Shown here piece by piece: positions 1 through 9,688 of a DNA stretch of 64,000 nucleotides. This DNA is from Arthrobacter roseus (lineage in GTDB: Bacteria; Actinomycetota; Actinomycetes; Actinomycetales; Micrococcaceae), in NCBI RefSeq assembly GCF_016907875.1, contig NZ_JAFBCU010000001.1:2046001-2110000 (forward strand), written 5' to 3'. Made by a program: the position numbers and the translations under genes. The stretch's first letter is position 1, and every line of letters starts with the position of its first letter. A model generated the notes under the pieces. It searched no databases, was not told the origin of the DNA, and saw nothing but the letters and a program-made list of their open reading frames with translations.

Positions 1-73
1 GCTCGCCCCGGTAACCACTGCCGTTTTGATGTTTGTAGACGTCATGGAAACCAGACTAACCTGCCCGCAGCGG

Positions 74-448
74 TTACCTGGAGCGGCCCAACAGATAGTT
101 CCGGAGGACAACCGCTTGATTGTGCTCGGTGTCTGCCGCGCCGTAGAGCAACACCATATCGGAACCTGAGCGCGCTTCATCGCGGAGCTCCAGGGCTGCC
201 CCGCTTTCCGTCAGCTCATGGTGGTAGCGGTCCGCGAACTCCTCGAACTTCTCGGCCTGATGCCCGAACCATTTCCGCAACTCATCGGAGGGGGCAACCT
301 CTTTGCACCACTGAGCCAGATCGGCATCCGCCTTCGAGACCCCGCGTGGCCAAACCCTGTCCACCAGAACTCGGTAACCGCCGTCGGGCTCCTCGTAGAT
401 ACGTCTAATACGGATACTTGCGGCATATGGCATCTCATGTTCACCCAT
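74..448 (-). CDS. DUF488 family protein
   Basis: This is a small protein of about 124 aa belonging to the DUF488 family, whose biochemical role is not settled. The recognisable family signature is the VLVDRVWPRG segment near residue 25, followed by the conserved WCKEVAPS and LRKWFGH stretches and a C-terminal VLLYGA strand. The open frame extends further upstream, but it would then run into the divergent valS gene. The ATG at 448 is preceded by AGGAT at good spacing and leaves a 37-bp divergent promoter region, so I chose it. An in-frame ATG at 433 is an alternative. Confidence 0.85.
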   Translation of the reverse strand: MGEHEMPYAASIRIRRIYEEPDGGYRVLVDRVWPRGVSKADADLAQWCKEVAPSDELRKWFGHQAEKFEEFADRYHHELTESGAALELRDEARSGSDMVLLYGAADTEHNQAVVLRNYLLGRSR

Positions 449-485
449 AATCTGGATCCTAGCCCCGCGTGGCACAATAAACGGC

Positions 486-3122
486 ATGGCTAACAACGAA
501 CTGGGCACAGACACGCCCACAACTGTCAACGTTCCCGACAAACCAGCGCTCGAGGGACTCGAGGACCGGCTCTCCCGCCGCTGGCGTGATGAGGGGGTAT
601 ACAAGTTCAACCCGGACACGGACCGCTCACAGGTCTACTCCATCGACACTCCTCCGCCCACAGCATCCGGATCACTTCACGTAGGTCACATGTTTTCCTA
701 CACGCAAACGGACGTGCTGGCCCGTTTCCACCGGATGAACGGCAAGAATGTATTCTATCCGATGGGCTGGGATGACAACGGTCTACCCACGGAGCGCCGG
801 GTCCAGAACTATTACGGGGTTCGCTGCGATCCACGCACCCCCTACGAGGCCGATTACCAGCCTCCTGAGAAGCCTGCCAAAAACCAGCGGGACTTCGACG
901 TTGTATCCCGCCAGAACTTCATCGAACTCTGCGAAGAACTCGCCGTTGAAGACGAAGTGGTCTTTGAAAACCTTTTCAGCACCCTTGGACTCTCCGTGGA
1001 CTGGGATCTCACATACCGCACCATTGACGACACTTCACGCGCAGTCTCGCAGCGGGCCTTTTTGATAAACCTCTCTCAGGACGATGCCTATCTGGCAGAA
1101 GCTCCCACGCTCTGGGACGTTTCCTTCCGCACCGCCGTTGCGCAGGCGGAACTCGAAGACCGGGAGGTACCCGGCGCGTATTACCGCATCCCCTTTACGA
1201 TCAAGGGCACCGATGGCGATGAGCAGATCTACGTGGAGTCGACCCGCCCGGAACTCCTTCCAGCATGCGTTGCCCTCGTGGCAAACCCGGATGACGAACG
1301 ATACAAGCACCTCTTCGGCACCTCTGCTGTCTCACCGCTATTCGACGTATCCGTTGAGATTATGGCGCATCCCATGGCCAAACCGGACAAGGGGTCCGGT
1401 ATTGCCATGGTCTGTACTTTCGGCGACCTGACCGACGTGACGTGGTGGCGTGAACTCCAACTGCCCACCCGTGCCATCATCGGCAGGGACGGAAGAATCC
1501 TGCCCGAGACACCGTCGTGGATCGAGTCCGCTTCCGGCCGTGAACGGTACGAGGCGATCGCGGGCAAAACCGTGTTCTCCGCCAAGGAAACGCTCGTGGC
1601 CCTCTTGCAGGAACAGAACCTGCTCGACGGAGAGCCAAAGAAGATCATGCATCCGGTGAACTTCTTCGAAAAGGGCGATAAGCCCCTGGAAGTCGTCACC
1701 TCCAGACAGTGGTATATCCGCAATGGAGGACGCGATGCAAACCGCCGTGAGAAACTCATCAACCGCGGACGCGACATCGACTTCCATCCTGCGTTCATGC
1801 GTTCCAGATATGAGAACTGGATCCAGGGTCTCAATGGAGACTGGCTAGTATCACGTCAACGGTTCTTTGGCGTTCCCATTCCCGTATGGTACCGACTGGA
1901 CAGTGCCGGGAATCCCAACTATGACCATCCGATCCTTCCAGCTCTGGATTCCCTGCCGGTAGATCCAGCGGCGGAACCAGCGCCGGGGTTTGAAGAATCG
2001 CAGCGCGGCATCGCTGGCGGATTCACCGGCGACGACGACGTCCTGGATACATGGGCAACGTCATCGCTGACACCCCAAATTGTTGGTAAATGGGGACGCG
2101 ATGACGAGTTTTTTGCCAAAATATTCCCGTTCGATCTCCGCCCACAAGGGCACGACATCATCAGGACCTGGATGTTTTCCAGTGCGGTACGGGCGGACTC
2201 CCTCCAGGATTCCATCCCGTGGAAACACGCAGCACTTTCCGGGTGGATTCTGGATCCGGACCGGAAAAAGATGTCCAAGTCCAAGGGCAACGTGGTAGTC
2301 CCCAACGACGTCCTTGATGAATACGGTGCAGACGCAGTCCGCTACTGGGCCGCATCAGCCCGACTCGGAGCGGACACCGCGTACGAAGTTGCCCAGATGA
2401 AAATCGGCCGGCGACTGGCGATCAAACTGCTGAACGCTTCAAAGTTTGTCCTGAATCTCGGTGTCACCGAAGCGGACGTTGCCTCTGCTGACCCATCCCT
2501 GATCTCAAATCACCTGGACCGGGCGTTGCTGGCACGGCTAGCCGATGTTGTGGATCAGTCTACGAAGGCGTTCGAGAAGTATGACTATGCACGTGCTCTC
2601 CAAATCACGGAATCGTTTTTTTGGTCATTCACGGACGACTACGTAGAACTGATCAAGGACCGTGCCTACGGCTCCGCTGGCGAAAGCGAACAAAAGTCCG
2701 TCCTCTGTACGTTGGCGACTGCACTGGATGCGCTCCTTCGCCTGTTCGCTCCGTTCCAGCCCTTCGCTACCGACGAGGTGTGGGGGTGGTGGCGGCAAGG
2801 TTCCATCCACCGTGCACCGTGGCCTTCTGCGTCGTCCATGCCCGTATCTGCCGGCGAGACGGATGCCAGCGTGCTGTCCACGGTTGGCGAGGCGCTGAGC
2901 GGCATTCGTAAGGCGAAATCAGAGGCGAAGGTCAAGCAGCGCACTGAGGTCATCAGTGCCGTCATCAGCGGCCGTGCAGCAGAGATACTGCGCCTCAAGG
3001 CAGGCTTGGGAGATCTGAAGGCGGCGGGCAATGTCCGCGAGCTCTCGCTGAAGGAACACGATGGCCAGCTGACCGTCTCCGATGTTGTGCTCGCAGATCC
3101 GGACGAACCCTCCAGAGCCTAG
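486..3122 (+). CDS. valS: Valine--tRNA ligase
   Basis: Cytoplasmic class I aminoacyl-tRNA synthetase that charges tRNA-Val. The class I signatures are both present: HVGH at residues 65-68 and KMSKS at 595-599, the latter followed by KGNVV. Between them lies a large insertion that corresponds to the CP1 editing domain used to hydrolyse mischarged Thr-tRNA. The C-terminal third is the anticodon-binding helical domain. The length (878 aa) suits an actinobacterial ValRS. No clear Shine-Dalgarno precedes the ATG, so translation from a very short leader is possible. It is divergent from the DUF488 gene and ends in a strong bidirectional terminator. Confidence 0.97.
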   Translation: MANNELGTDTPTTVNVPDKPALEGLEDRLSRRWRDEGVYKFNPDTDRSQVYSIDTPPPTASGSLHVGHMFSYTQTDVLARFHRMNGKNVFYPMGWDDNGLPTERRVQNYYGVRCDPRTPYEADYQPPEKPAKNQRDFDVVSRQNFIELCEELAVEDEVVFENLFSTLGLSVDWDLTYRTIDDTSRAVSQRAFLINLSQDDAYLAEAPTLWDVSFRTAVAQAELEDREVPGAYYRIPFTIKGTDGDEQIYVESTRPELLPACVALVANPDDERYKHLFGTSAVSPLFDVSVEIMAHPMAKPDKGSGIAMVCTFGDLTDVTWWRELQLPTRAIIGRDGRILPETPSWIESASGRERYEAIAGKTVFSAKETLVALLQEQNLLDGEPKKIMHPVNFFEKGDKPLEVVTSRQWYIRNGGRDANRREKLINRGRDIDFHPAFMRSRYENWIQGLNGDWLVSRQRFFGVPIPVWYRLDSAGNPNYDHPILPALDSLPVDPAAEPAPGFEESQRGIAGGFTGDDDVLDTWATSSLTPQIVGKWGRDDEFFAKIFPFDLRPQGHDIIRTWMFSSAVRADSLQDSIPWKHAALSGWILDPDRKKMSKSKGNVVVPNDVLDEYGADAVRYWAASARLGADTAYEVAQMKIGRRLAIKLLNASKFVLNLGVTEADVASADPSLISNHLDRALLARLADVVDQSTKAFEKYDYARALQITESFFWSFTDDYVELIKDRAYGSAGESEQKSVLCTLATALDALLRLFAPFQPFATDEVWGWWRQGSIHRAPWPSASSMPVSAGETDASVLSTVGEALSGIRKAKSEAKVKQRTEVISAVISGRAAEILRLKAGLGDLKAAGNVRELSLKEHDGQLTVSDVVLADPDEPSRA

Positions 3123-3132
3123 CGCGACCGAC

Positions 3133-3177
3133 GAAGGAGGGGGCCGACCGCATGAACTGCAGCCAACCCCCTCCTTC
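3133..3177. terminator. Bidirectional terminator between valS and the nitroreductase-like gene
   Basis: A perfect 11-bp inverted repeat (GAAGGAGGGGG at 3133-3143, its complement at 3167-3177) with a 23-nt loop lies between two convergent genes. It can fold on either strand. The flanking U-tract is short, so efficiency is uncertain. Confidence 0.7.
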
Positions 3178-3227
3178 TCTAACTCGGCTCTTCGTCTGGT
3201 CTATCGCTCAGGTAGCGGGCGCGTCGA

Positions 3228-3845
3228 TCAGTCGAATTGCGGATTCTCAGTCCGCGAACGTTTCAGTTCAAAGAACTGTGGGAAGTCGGCCATGAGGATG
3301 GCGCCGTCAAAAATGCGGCCCGCTTCCTCACCGCGCGGAATGCGCGTCAGGACCGGACCAAAGAACGCGGTGCCGTTGAACGCTACAACTGGCGTACCCA
3401 CCTCATCACCGACCTTGTCGATAGCTTCCTGGTGTGATGCCCTCAGCTGTGCGTCATAATCTTTGGAGACTCCATATCCGGCAAGCTCAGCCGGCAATCC
3501 GGTTTCAGCCAGAGATTCCGCGATGACCGTCTCATAGTCACGATTGCCATCCTGATGGATTCTGGTGCCCATGGCATCGTAGAGGCGCTTGACGTGCTCC
3601 TGGCCATGTAGCTCCCGCGCAGCAGTTATCACGCGCACGGGGCTCCAGGCCTTGTCCATACTTTCGCGATAGTCAGCCGGGAGGTCTCGTCCTTCATTGA
3701 GGATACTCAGACTCATGACATGCCATTGGACGGCGATGTCACGGACTTGTTCAACCTCATCGATCCATCTCGACGTAATCCACGCAAAAGGACAGGTGGG
3801 ATCGAACCAAAAATCGGCTGGTGTGGCAGTTGGTGATTCAGTCAC
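3228..3845 (-). CDS. DsbA-fold mycothiol-dependent nitroreductase-like protein (Rv2466c family)
   Basis: A 205-aa thioredoxin/DsbA-fold protein that resembles mycobacterial Rv2466c, a mycothiol-dependent reductase. The diagnostic segment is [16 protein letters not shown] at residues 12-27, followed by [10 protein letters not shown]. In Rv2466c the redox motif is CPWC. Here it is CPFA, so only the first cysteine (Cys18) remains, compatible with a monothiol mechanism using mycothiol. The start is a GTG at 3845, set by a strong AGGAGG (3853-3858) 7 nt upstream. The open frame continues upstream into clpX but that start would overlap clpX. It probably lies at the end of the clpX transcript, 49 bp after its stop. 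Confidence 0.85.
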   Translation of the reverse strand: MTESPTATPADFWFDPTCPFAWITSRWIDEVEQVRDIAVQWHVMSLSILNEGRDLPADYRESMDKAWSPVRVITAARELHGQEHVKRLYDAMGTRIHQDGNRDYETVIAESLAETGLPAELAGYGVSKDYDAQLRASHQEAIDKVGDEVGTPVVAFNGTAFFGPVLTRIPRGEEAGRIFDGAILMADFPQFFELKRSRTENPQFD

Positions 3846-3894
3846 TGATTTACCTCCTGGATTGAAAAGATTGTCAGATATTAGAACCCCGTTG

Positions 3895-5187
3895 CTAGGC
3901 CGATTTGTTCCTTCGTTTGGCAACAACATCATGGGAGATCAGGGTTGGCTCCGTTTGATGAAGAACCGTTTCTCCCGTAATCACCACCGAGGCAACGTCG
4001 TCTCGGCTGGGGAGGTCGAACATGACAGGTAGAAGCACCTCTTCCAAAATCGCGCGCAGTCCACGTGCGCCGGTCCCCCGGGCCAGTGCCTGCTCCGCAA
4101 TAGCATGAAGCGCGTCCGGCTTGAATACCAGTTCAACGCCGTCCAGAGCAAACATTTTTTGGTACTGCTTGATCAACGCGTTCTTAGGCTCCGTGAGGAT
4201 TTGGATCAGTGCTTCCTGATCCAAATGGTTGACCGTGGTGATGACGGGCAAGCGGCCGATGAACTCTGGGATCAACCCAAATTTGAGCAGATCCTCCGGC
4301 ATGACATCTCCGTAGGATACGTCGTCGTTTTTAAGTGAACTCAGTGGTGCACCAAACCCGATCCCTTTTCGACCAGCCCGAGAACCAATAATCTCCTCAA
4401 GCCCAGCAAATGCGCCTGCGACGATGAACAAAACATTGGTCGTATCGATTTGGATGAACTCCTGGTGCGGATGCTTCCGACCACCTTGGGGAGGAACCGA
4501 CGCAACAGTTCCCTCGAGGATCTTCAGCAGAGCCTGCTGTACACCCTCACCAGATACGTCACGCGTAATCGACGGATTCTCACTCTTGCGTGAAATTTTG
4601 TCGATTTCATCGATGTAGATAATGCCCTGTTCGGCCTTCTTGATGTCGTAATCCGCTGCCTGAATGAGCTTCAGAAGGATATTCTCGACGTCTTCACCGA
4701 CATAACCTGCCTCAGTCAAGGCAGTGGCGTCGGCGACGGCAAAAGGAACGTTTAGACGACGCGCAAGCGTCTGTGCCAGATATGTTTTGCCACACCCGGT
4801 GGGGCCAACGAGCAAAATGTTGGACTTGGCGATCTCCACTTCCTCCGCCGGCGCATGATCCGTGAACGTTTCAGCGGTCTTGGGCGCGTGTCCGGACTGG
4901 ATGCGCTTGTAGTGGTTATAGACGGCTACAGCCAGTGACCGTTTAGCTGGTTCTTGGCCAATGACGTATTCCTGCAGAAAATCAAAGATCTCTTTAGGCT
5001 TGGGCAACTCAAAAGTGCCAAGGTCCGCTACTTCCGACAACTCTTCTTCGATGATCTCGTTGCAGAGTTCTATGCACTCATCACAGATGTACACGCCGGG
5101 GCCAGCTATGAGCTTCCGAACCTGTTTCTGGCTCTTGCCGCAGAAGGAGCACTTCAGCAGATCCGTGCTCTCACCAATGCGCGCCAT
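3895..5187 (-). CDS. clpX: ATP-dependent Clp protease ATP-binding subunit ClpX
   Basis: AAA+ unfoldase that feeds substrates to ClpP. The N-terminal zinc-binding domain has Cys13, Cys16, Cys35 and Cys38. Walker A (GPTGCGKT) is at 128-135 and Walker B (IIYIDEIDK) follows about 60 residues later. The IGF-type loop that docks on ClpP is visible as KGIGFGAP. Length 430 aa is typical. AGGGGA lies 7 nt before the ATG. It follows clpP1 and clpP2 on the same strand with a 138-bp gap, so it may be cotranscribed or have its own promoter. Confidence 0.97.
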   Translation of the reverse strand: MARIGESTDLLKCSFCGKSQKQVRKLIAGPGVYICDECIELCNEIIEEELSEVADLGTFELPKPKEIFDFLQEYVIGQEPAKRSLAVAVYNHYKRIQSGHAPKTAETFTDHAPAEEVEIAKSNILLVGPTGCGKTYLAQTLARRLNVPFAVADATALTEAGYVGEDVENILLKLIQAADYDIKKAEQGIIYIDEIDKISRKSENPSITRDVSGEGVQQALLKILEGTVASVPPQGGRKHPHQEFIQIDTTNVLFIVAGAFAGLEEIIGSRAGRKGIGFGAPLSSLKNDDVSYGDVMPEDLLKFGLIPEFIGRLPVITTVNHLDQEALIQILTEPKNALIKQYQKMFALDGVELVFKPDALHAIAEQALARGTGARGLRAILEEVLLPVMFDLPSRDDVASVVITGETVLHQTEPTLISHDVVAKRRNKSA

Positions 5188-5325
5188 ATTCAGTCCCCTA
5201 ACGTGATTTCACCATTGCCGGACGGCGTCGTTGAACAACACCACTCTAGGTCACATGGCGCTGCAATTCACTGACCGCAATGCCTGTTCGGTCAGGTTTA
5301 CCTGCGCCGCAGGCGCGATCGGTTC

Positions 5326-6000
5326 CTAAGGCTTGTTGATCTTCGGCGGCGTCACTTTACGGGACGTCAACACTTCGTCCACCAAACCATATTCCGTGGC
5401 TTCCGCGGCTGTCAGAATTTTGTCACGCTCGATGTCCCTGTTGACCTGTTCCGACGTCTTGCCACTGTGAAGGGCCAGAGTATCTTCCAGCCAGGCACGC
5501 ATGCGCATGACCTCGGCGGCCTGGATCTCCAGATCCGATGCCTGCCCCTGTCCGCCGCCACCCAATGCAGGCTGGTGGATGAGAACCCGGGCGTTGGGCA
5601 ATGCTAGCCGCTTGCCCGGAGCTCCAGCGGCGAGCAGCACTGCTGCGGCACTCGCGGCTTGACCAAGGCATACGGTCTGTACCTCTGGCCTGATGAACTG
5701 CATGGTGTCGTAGATGGCGGTCATTGCCGTGAACGACCCACCAGGTGAGTTGATATAAAGGGTTATGTCGCGCTCAGGATCCGTTGATTCCAGCACCAGG
5801 AGCTGCGCCATGATGTCATCGGCTGAAGCGTCGTCCACCTGCACACCAAGGAAAATAATGCGGTCCTCGAACAGCTTGGTGTACGGGTCCTGGCGTTTGA
5901 AGCCATAGGGCGTCCGCTCTTCGAACTGCGGCAGGATGTACCGGTCGTTTGGCATCTGAGGTGCGTGGCCGCCGGCGGCGGTCCCAAAATTGAAGTTCAC
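5326..6000 (-). CDS. clpP2: ATP-dependent Clp protease proteolytic subunit ClpP2
   Basis: Serine peptidase subunit of the Clp protease, 224 aa. The catalytic triad is Ser117 (in GQAASAAA), His142 (in VLIHQP) and an Asp near 189 (in NRDIERD). The start is GTG at 6000 with AGGAGA 5-6 nt upstream. It is the second of a clpP1-clpP2 pair, separated by 44 bp. In actinobacteria the two paralogues form a mixed ClpP1P2 tetradecamer. The N-terminal extension is rich in Gly/Ala/Pro and may be processed, as in other ClpPs. Confidence 0.96.
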   Translation of the reverse strand: MNFNFGTAAGGHAPQMPNDRYILPQFEERTPYGFKRQDPYTKLFEDRIIFLGVQVDDASADDIMAQLLVLESTDPERDITLYINSPGGSFTAMTAIYDTMQFIRPEVQTVCLGQAASAAAVLLAAGAPGKRLALPNARVLIHQPALGGGGQGQASDLEIQAAEVMRMRAWLEDTLALHSGKTSEQVNRDIERDKILTAAEATEYGLVDEVLTSRKVTPPKINKP

Positions 6001-6044
6001 TGTCTCTCCTACATAAGTCTGAACTGGGGAAAGTTCCGGTGGGT

Positions 6045-6668
6045 TTAGCTGCGGCTCGTCCCGCCACCGCCGGAAACATTGCCGGCATATGCGGAAATCT
6101 GGTCGAAGAAGCCATATTCAAGGCCTTCCTTCGCCGTGAACCACTTGTCGCGGTCGTTATCGCGCAGGATCGTCTCAATGCTCTGACCGGTCTGCTCAGC
6201 GGTCAACTCAGCCATGACCTGCTTCATATGCAGGATCAATTCTGCCTGAATACGAATATCCGAAGCTGTACCCCCGATACCGCCTGACGGCTGGTGCATC
6301 AGGATGCGTGCGTGCGGAGTTGCGTAACGCTTGCCTTTAGCCCCGGATGACAGAAGGAACTGACCCATAGATGCGGCAAGCCCCGTTGCAACGGTGACAA
6401 CGTCGTTCGGGATGAACTGCATGGTGTCGTAAATCGCCATGCCCGCGGTAACAGATCCACCAGGCGAATTGATGTACAGGTAGATGTCCTTCTCGGGGTC
6501 CTCAGCGGACAGCAACAATAGCTGTGAGCAGATGGCGTTCGCGTTTTCGTCGCGGACTTCTGAACCGAGCCAGATGATGCGCTCTTTGAGGAGCCGATTG
6601 TAGATATAGTCATCCCTGCTTGCGGGATCAACTGTTGCCATTCGCGGTGTGGTGGGTTCGTTTGCCAT
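6045..6668 (-). CDS. clpP1: ATP-dependent Clp protease proteolytic subunit ClpP1
   Basis: First ClpP paralogue, 207 aa from the ATG at 6668. The active-site Ser is in [10 protein letters not shown], the His in [10 protein letters not shown] and the Asp in the RDNDRDKWF segment. AGAGG lies 9 nt before this ATG. The frame is open upstream to 6719, but the extra residues do not resemble the family. It leads the clpP1-clpP2-clpX cluster and has a candidate ClgR-type operator about 90 bp upstream. Confidence 0.96.
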   Translation of the reverse strand: MANEPTTPRMATVDPASRDDYIYNRLLKERIIWLGSEVRDENANAICSQLLLLSAEDPEKDIYLYINSPGGSVTAGMAIYDTMQFIPNDVVTVATGLAASMGQFLLSSGAKGKRYATPHARILMHQPSGGIGGTASDIRIQAELILHMKQVMAELTAEQTGQSIETILRDNDRDKWFTAKEGLEYGFFDQISAYAGNVSGGGGTSRS

Positions 6669-6756
6669 GATCTCTGACCTCTCGTTGGACCAGTACGAAA
6701 CTTTTCTCACTCTGGACACTAACCTGTTTCAAACGTCGTCGTGCGTCCAACTCGAC

Positions 6757-6776
6757 GCTGTTCGCTGTTGGCGCAC
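6757..6776. promoter_or_regulatory. Candidate ClgR operator upstream of clpP1
   Basis: The sequence GTTCGCTGTTGGCG (6760-6773) has the CGC-5N-GCG core of the ClgR recognition motif described for actinobacterial clpP promoters. It sits about 90 bp upstream of the clpP1 start in the tig-clpP1 intergenic space. The match to the wider consensus is imperfect, so this is a proposal. Confidence 0.45.
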
Positions 6777-6840
6777 GATGGAGCACGGCCACAGCTCATC
6801 GCCTTCTCGGTGCGCATAAAATTTGGAACTCTCAAGCGGA

Positions 6841-6875
6841 AAAATAAAGCCGCCACCCCGATAAGGATGGCGGCT
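6841..6875 (-). terminator. Rho-independent terminator of tig
   Basis: On the minus strand an AGCCGCCA...TGGCGGCT stem (8 bp plus further pairing, 6848-6875) is followed by TTATTTT. It starts 15 bp after the tig stop codon. Confidence 0.8.
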
Positions 6876-6889
6876 CTACCGATGTTTGA

Positions 6890-8290
6890 TCAGGACTTGG
6901 CTGAGGTCTCGTCTGTTACCTCAGCTGTCTCTGCCCGCTCAGCCTCCGACACAACCTCGGCCTCGGCCGCTGTATCTTCGACTTCTTCTTCTTCCTCTGC
7001 AGGACGAACGAAGTCGCTGAGGTCAACAGTGTTGCCCTCAGTGTCCGTTACGACTGCCAGTTCAAGGACCTTAGCCAATGCCTTACGGCGGCGTACTTCA
7101 CCGACCATCATGGGAACTTGACCACTCTGATCGATGATCTGTGCAAACTGGTTGGGTTCCATACCGTACTGGCTGGCGGTGGTCACGATGTAGTCGATCA
7201 GCTCGTTCTGACTGACGCCAACTTCTTCCTTATCCGCGATGGTGTCGAGAATGACTTCGTTGCGGAAGGCACGTTCAGTGTTGCTGCGAATTTCCGCACG
7301 GTGCTCTTCGGAGTCGTGATCTTCGCCAGACCGCTCGTTGGCTTCGTCGCTGAAGTGCTGTTCGAGCTGCTCGTCGATGACTGACTCCGGTACAGACACC
7401 TCGATCATCTCGACGAGCTTGTCCAGTACCTTGTCGCGGGCCTCGACGCCCTGTTCTACGACCTTGCCTTCTGCAGCCTGCTTGGCGAGATCCTCGCGGA
7501 GCTCAGCGATAGTGTCGAATTCGCTGGCGAGCTGGGCGAAGTCGTCGTCGGCTTCGGGCAGTTTGCGCTCCTTGACCGCCTTCACCTCGACCGACACCTG
7601 GGCGACCTTGCCTTCGTGGTCCCCACCGGCCAAGGTGCTTTCAAAGATCGCGGATTCGCCGGCGCTCAGACCGGTGATGGCCTCGTCCATGCCTTCCAGC
7701 ATGGTCCCGGCTCCTACCTGGTAGGAGAGGTCTGTGGCCGAGTCAACAACTTCATCCTCAACCTTTGCCGTGAGGTCCAGTGTCACGAAGTCGTCCTGGT
7801 CGGCAGGGCGTTCAACGGCGGTCAACGTGCCAAACCGACCGCGCAGATCGTCGAGGGCCTTATCGACGTCGCCCTCAGACGCTTCAGTGGCCTCGACGGT
7901 GACCTCCAGACCGGAATACTCGGGCAGTTCGATCTCGGGGCGGACGTCCAGCTCTACGGTGAACGCGAGCTGGCCCTTGTTCTCTGCAGGGTCCGGTACC
8001 TCATTGACCTCTACCTCGGGACGGCTCAGAGGACGAATGCCCGTTTCCTGAACAGCTGCCTGGTAGAACCCGTTGAGACCTTCATTAATAGCGGTCTCGA
8101 TGACGTAGCCGCGACCAACACGCTGATCAATGAGGCGGCTGGGCACCTTTCCCTTGCGGAAGCCCGGAACCTGAATCTGGCTGGCGATCGTCTTGTAAGC
8201 CTCATCGATGCTCGGCTGCAATTCCTCAAGTGGAACCTCGACGTTGAGCTTGACCCGGGTGGGAGTGAGGTTGTCGACAGCGCTCTTCAC
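6890..8290 (-). CDS. tig: Trigger factor (ribosome-associated peptidyl-prolyl isomerase)
   Basis: Ribosome-bound chaperone, 466 aa. The N-terminal ribosome-binding domain carries the GFRKGKVP signature near residue 45. A FKBP-type PPIase domain follows around 155-240, then the helical chaperone domain. The C-terminal 40 residues are a strongly acidic tail. The start is GTG at 8290 with AGGAG 9 nt upstream. The frame stays open through the upstream tRNA-Pro gene, but that extension cannot be coding. Its position next to clpP1 is the classical tig-clpP-clpX arrangement. Confidence 0.96.
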   Translation of the reverse strand: MKSAVDNLTPTRVKLNVEVPLEELQPSIDEAYKTIASQIQVPGFRKGKVPSRLIDQRVGRGYVIETAINEGLNGFYQAAVQETGIRPLSRPEVEVNEVPDPAENKGQLAFTVELDVRPEIELPEYSGLEVTVEATEASEGDVDKALDDLRGRFGTLTAVERPADQDDFVTLDLTAKVEDEVVDSATDLSYQVGAGTMLEGMDEAITGLSAGESAIFESTLAGGDHEGKVAQVSVEVKAVKERKLPEADDDFAQLASEFDTIAELREDLAKQAAEGKVVEQGVEARDKVLDKLVEMIEVSVPESVIDEQLEQHFSDEANERSGEDHDSEEHRAEIRSNTERAFRNEVILDTIADKEEVGVSQNELIDYIVTTASQYGMEPNQFAQIIDQSGQVPMMVGEVRRRKALAKVLELAVVTDTEGNTVDLSDFVRPAEEEEEVEDTAAEAEVVSEAERAETAEVTDETSAKS

Positions 8291-8344
8291 AGCGTAGTAC
8301 TCCTGAAATGATTGGGATTGGGACTGGTCCGTCAAGACACAGAG

Positions 8345-8419
8345 TCGGGGTGACAGGATTTGAACCTGCGACTTCCTGCTCCCAAAGCAGGCGCTCTCGC
8401 CAAGCTGAGCTACACCCCG
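8345..8419 (-). tRNA. tRNA-Pro(TGG)
   Basis: The minus strand folds as a cloverleaf with acceptor CGGGGTG/CACCCCG. The anticodon loop is TTTGGGA with anticodon TGG, and the T-loop is GGTTCAAATCC. The discriminator is A and CCA is not encoded. It lies just upstream of tig on the same strand. Confidence 0.95.
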
Positions 8420-8615
8420 ATAGTGCAGTTGATAGCCTATCGGCAATGGTTACCCAGATACAATTCGTGGTGGCATAAACCCGAAAGTTGGGGCCGCGCC
8501 GGAGGACCTCACCATCGCCAATTCGGTCCTCACCAGAGCGCATAAGCGATGGATTTCCGGCTGATTCCCGATCCGCCCACCGGACGTGCTAATCTAATTT
8601 CTGCCTTCGGGCACC

Positions 8616-8689
8616 GGGGACGTAGCTCAATGGTAGAGCCTCAGTTTTCCAAACTGATCACGCGGGTTCGATTCCCGTCGTCCCCTCCA
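8616..8689 (+). tRNA. tRNA-Gly(TCC)
   Basis: Cloverleaf with acceptor GGGGACG/CGTCCCC, anticodon loop TTTCCAA (anticodon TCC) and T-loop GGTTCGATTCC. CCA is encoded at 8687-8689. A 14-bp perfect hairpin follows at once. Confidence 0.95.
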
Positions 8690-8693
8690 TACG

Positions 8694-8737
8694 AGATCAC
8701 CCCGCACCGCCTAATTCATAGGTGTGCGGGGTGATCT
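8694..8737. terminator. Hairpin terminator after tRNA-Gly
   Basis: A perfect 14-bp inverted repeat (AGATCACCCCGCAC, 8694-8707, and its complement, 8724-8737) with a 16-nt loop. It lies between tRNA-Gly and the convergent nei gene and could serve both. Confidence 0.75.
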
Positions 8738-8805
8738 GTCGGTTAAGAGGTGACTTCAAGGCGAGTTTGCCCAACATTTGGGCGTGCGCAGGTGACGCCC
8801 AACGA

Positions 8806-9684
8806 TCAGGACTGACAGTCCGGGCACCAGTACAACTTGCGGGCCGCCAACTCTGACACCAGGACTTTTGCATTACAGACCCTGCATTGCTTGCCCGCAC
8901 GCCGGTAGACGTAGTGTGCTTCCTCAGGCGTCGCCACGCCTCCACCCCATATCAGCGGATCAGTTGTCACTATCCGTCCATTACGTACACCGTTAAGCAT
9001 CGCAGCTACCGCTTCGCTCCACAGGGCCTGGACGTCGGTCGTTGACAGTTCACGTCCAGGGGTCTGCGGATTCAACCGCCGCCGAAAGAGGACTTCCGCC
9101 CGGTAAACGTTACCGACGCCAGCAATCACTGACTGGTTCATCAGCAAGGCGGCGATAGGAGTTCTGCTTCGGCGCACCCTGGCGGTGAAGGCCTCTGGAT
9201 CGGCATGGGGATCCAATGGATCTGGGCCGAGTTTTGACTCAATCATGGCGCTCTCGCCGGAGGTAAGGACCTCGCAGGCTGTGGGCCCACGCAGATCTGC
9301 CCATCCGTGTGATGCCACGAGCCGGACACGCACCGCTCCAACGGGCGTAGGAGGGCCCGCATATGTGAGCTCCTCACCGTCGTCGGACGTCTCCTGCTCC
9401 CCCACCCTCCGCGGCGCGCCGATGCTGGAGGCACCCCTGAATGTATCGTCGCCGCCGAAGCTCCAGGCGCCGTACAAACCCAGATGGACCCGCAGCTCCA
9501 GGTCGTTGTCGAACGTCAAGAACAACTGTTTACCGTGTGCCCGAGAGCCAACCAGGGTTTGGCCATCAATTCGGCGGGCGCCAGCGGCAAACCGTCCCTG
9601 GGGACTGCTGATGGAGAGCCTTTCGCCCACGAAGACAGAGCCGAACTGGCGTGCCAGTCGGTGAACAGAATGGCCTTCAGGCAC
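8806..9684 (-). CDS. nei: Fpg/Nei family DNA glycosylase (endonuclease VIII-like)
   Basis: Base-excision-repair glycosylase/AP lyase, 292 aa. After removal of Met the N-terminus is Pro-Glu-Gly-His, the catalytic PEG-H start shared by Fpg and Nei proteins. The NQSVIAGVGNVYRAE motif marks the helix-two-turn-helix region near residue 185. The C-terminal zinc finger is complete (CRVC near 267 and CPDC at the end). The start is GTG at 9684, 5 bp beyond the rpiB stop, so the two genes are probably cotranscribed. The PEGHSVHR start fits the actinobacterial Nei2 group better than Fpg. Confidence 0.92.
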   Translation of the reverse strand: MPEGHSVHRLARQFGSVFVGERLSISSPQGRFAAGARRIDGQTLVGSRAHGKQLFLTFDNDLELRVHLGLYGAWSFGGDDTFRGASSIGAPRRVGEQETSDDGEELTYAGPPTPVGAVRVRLVASHGWADLRGPTACEVLTSGESAMIESKLGPDPLDPHADPEAFTARVRRSRTPIAALLMNQSVIAGVGNVYRAEVLFRRRLNPQTPGRELSTTDVQALWSEAVAAMLNGVRNGRIVTTDPLIWGGGVATPEEAHYVYRRAGKQCRVCNAKVLVSELAARKLYWCPDCQS

Positions 9685-9688
9685 AGAC

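Noticed and set aside
7616-8311. A 231-aa open frame on the plus strand opposite tig
   Set aside because: Antisense shadow of the trigger factor gene, with no ribosome-binding site or known motif.
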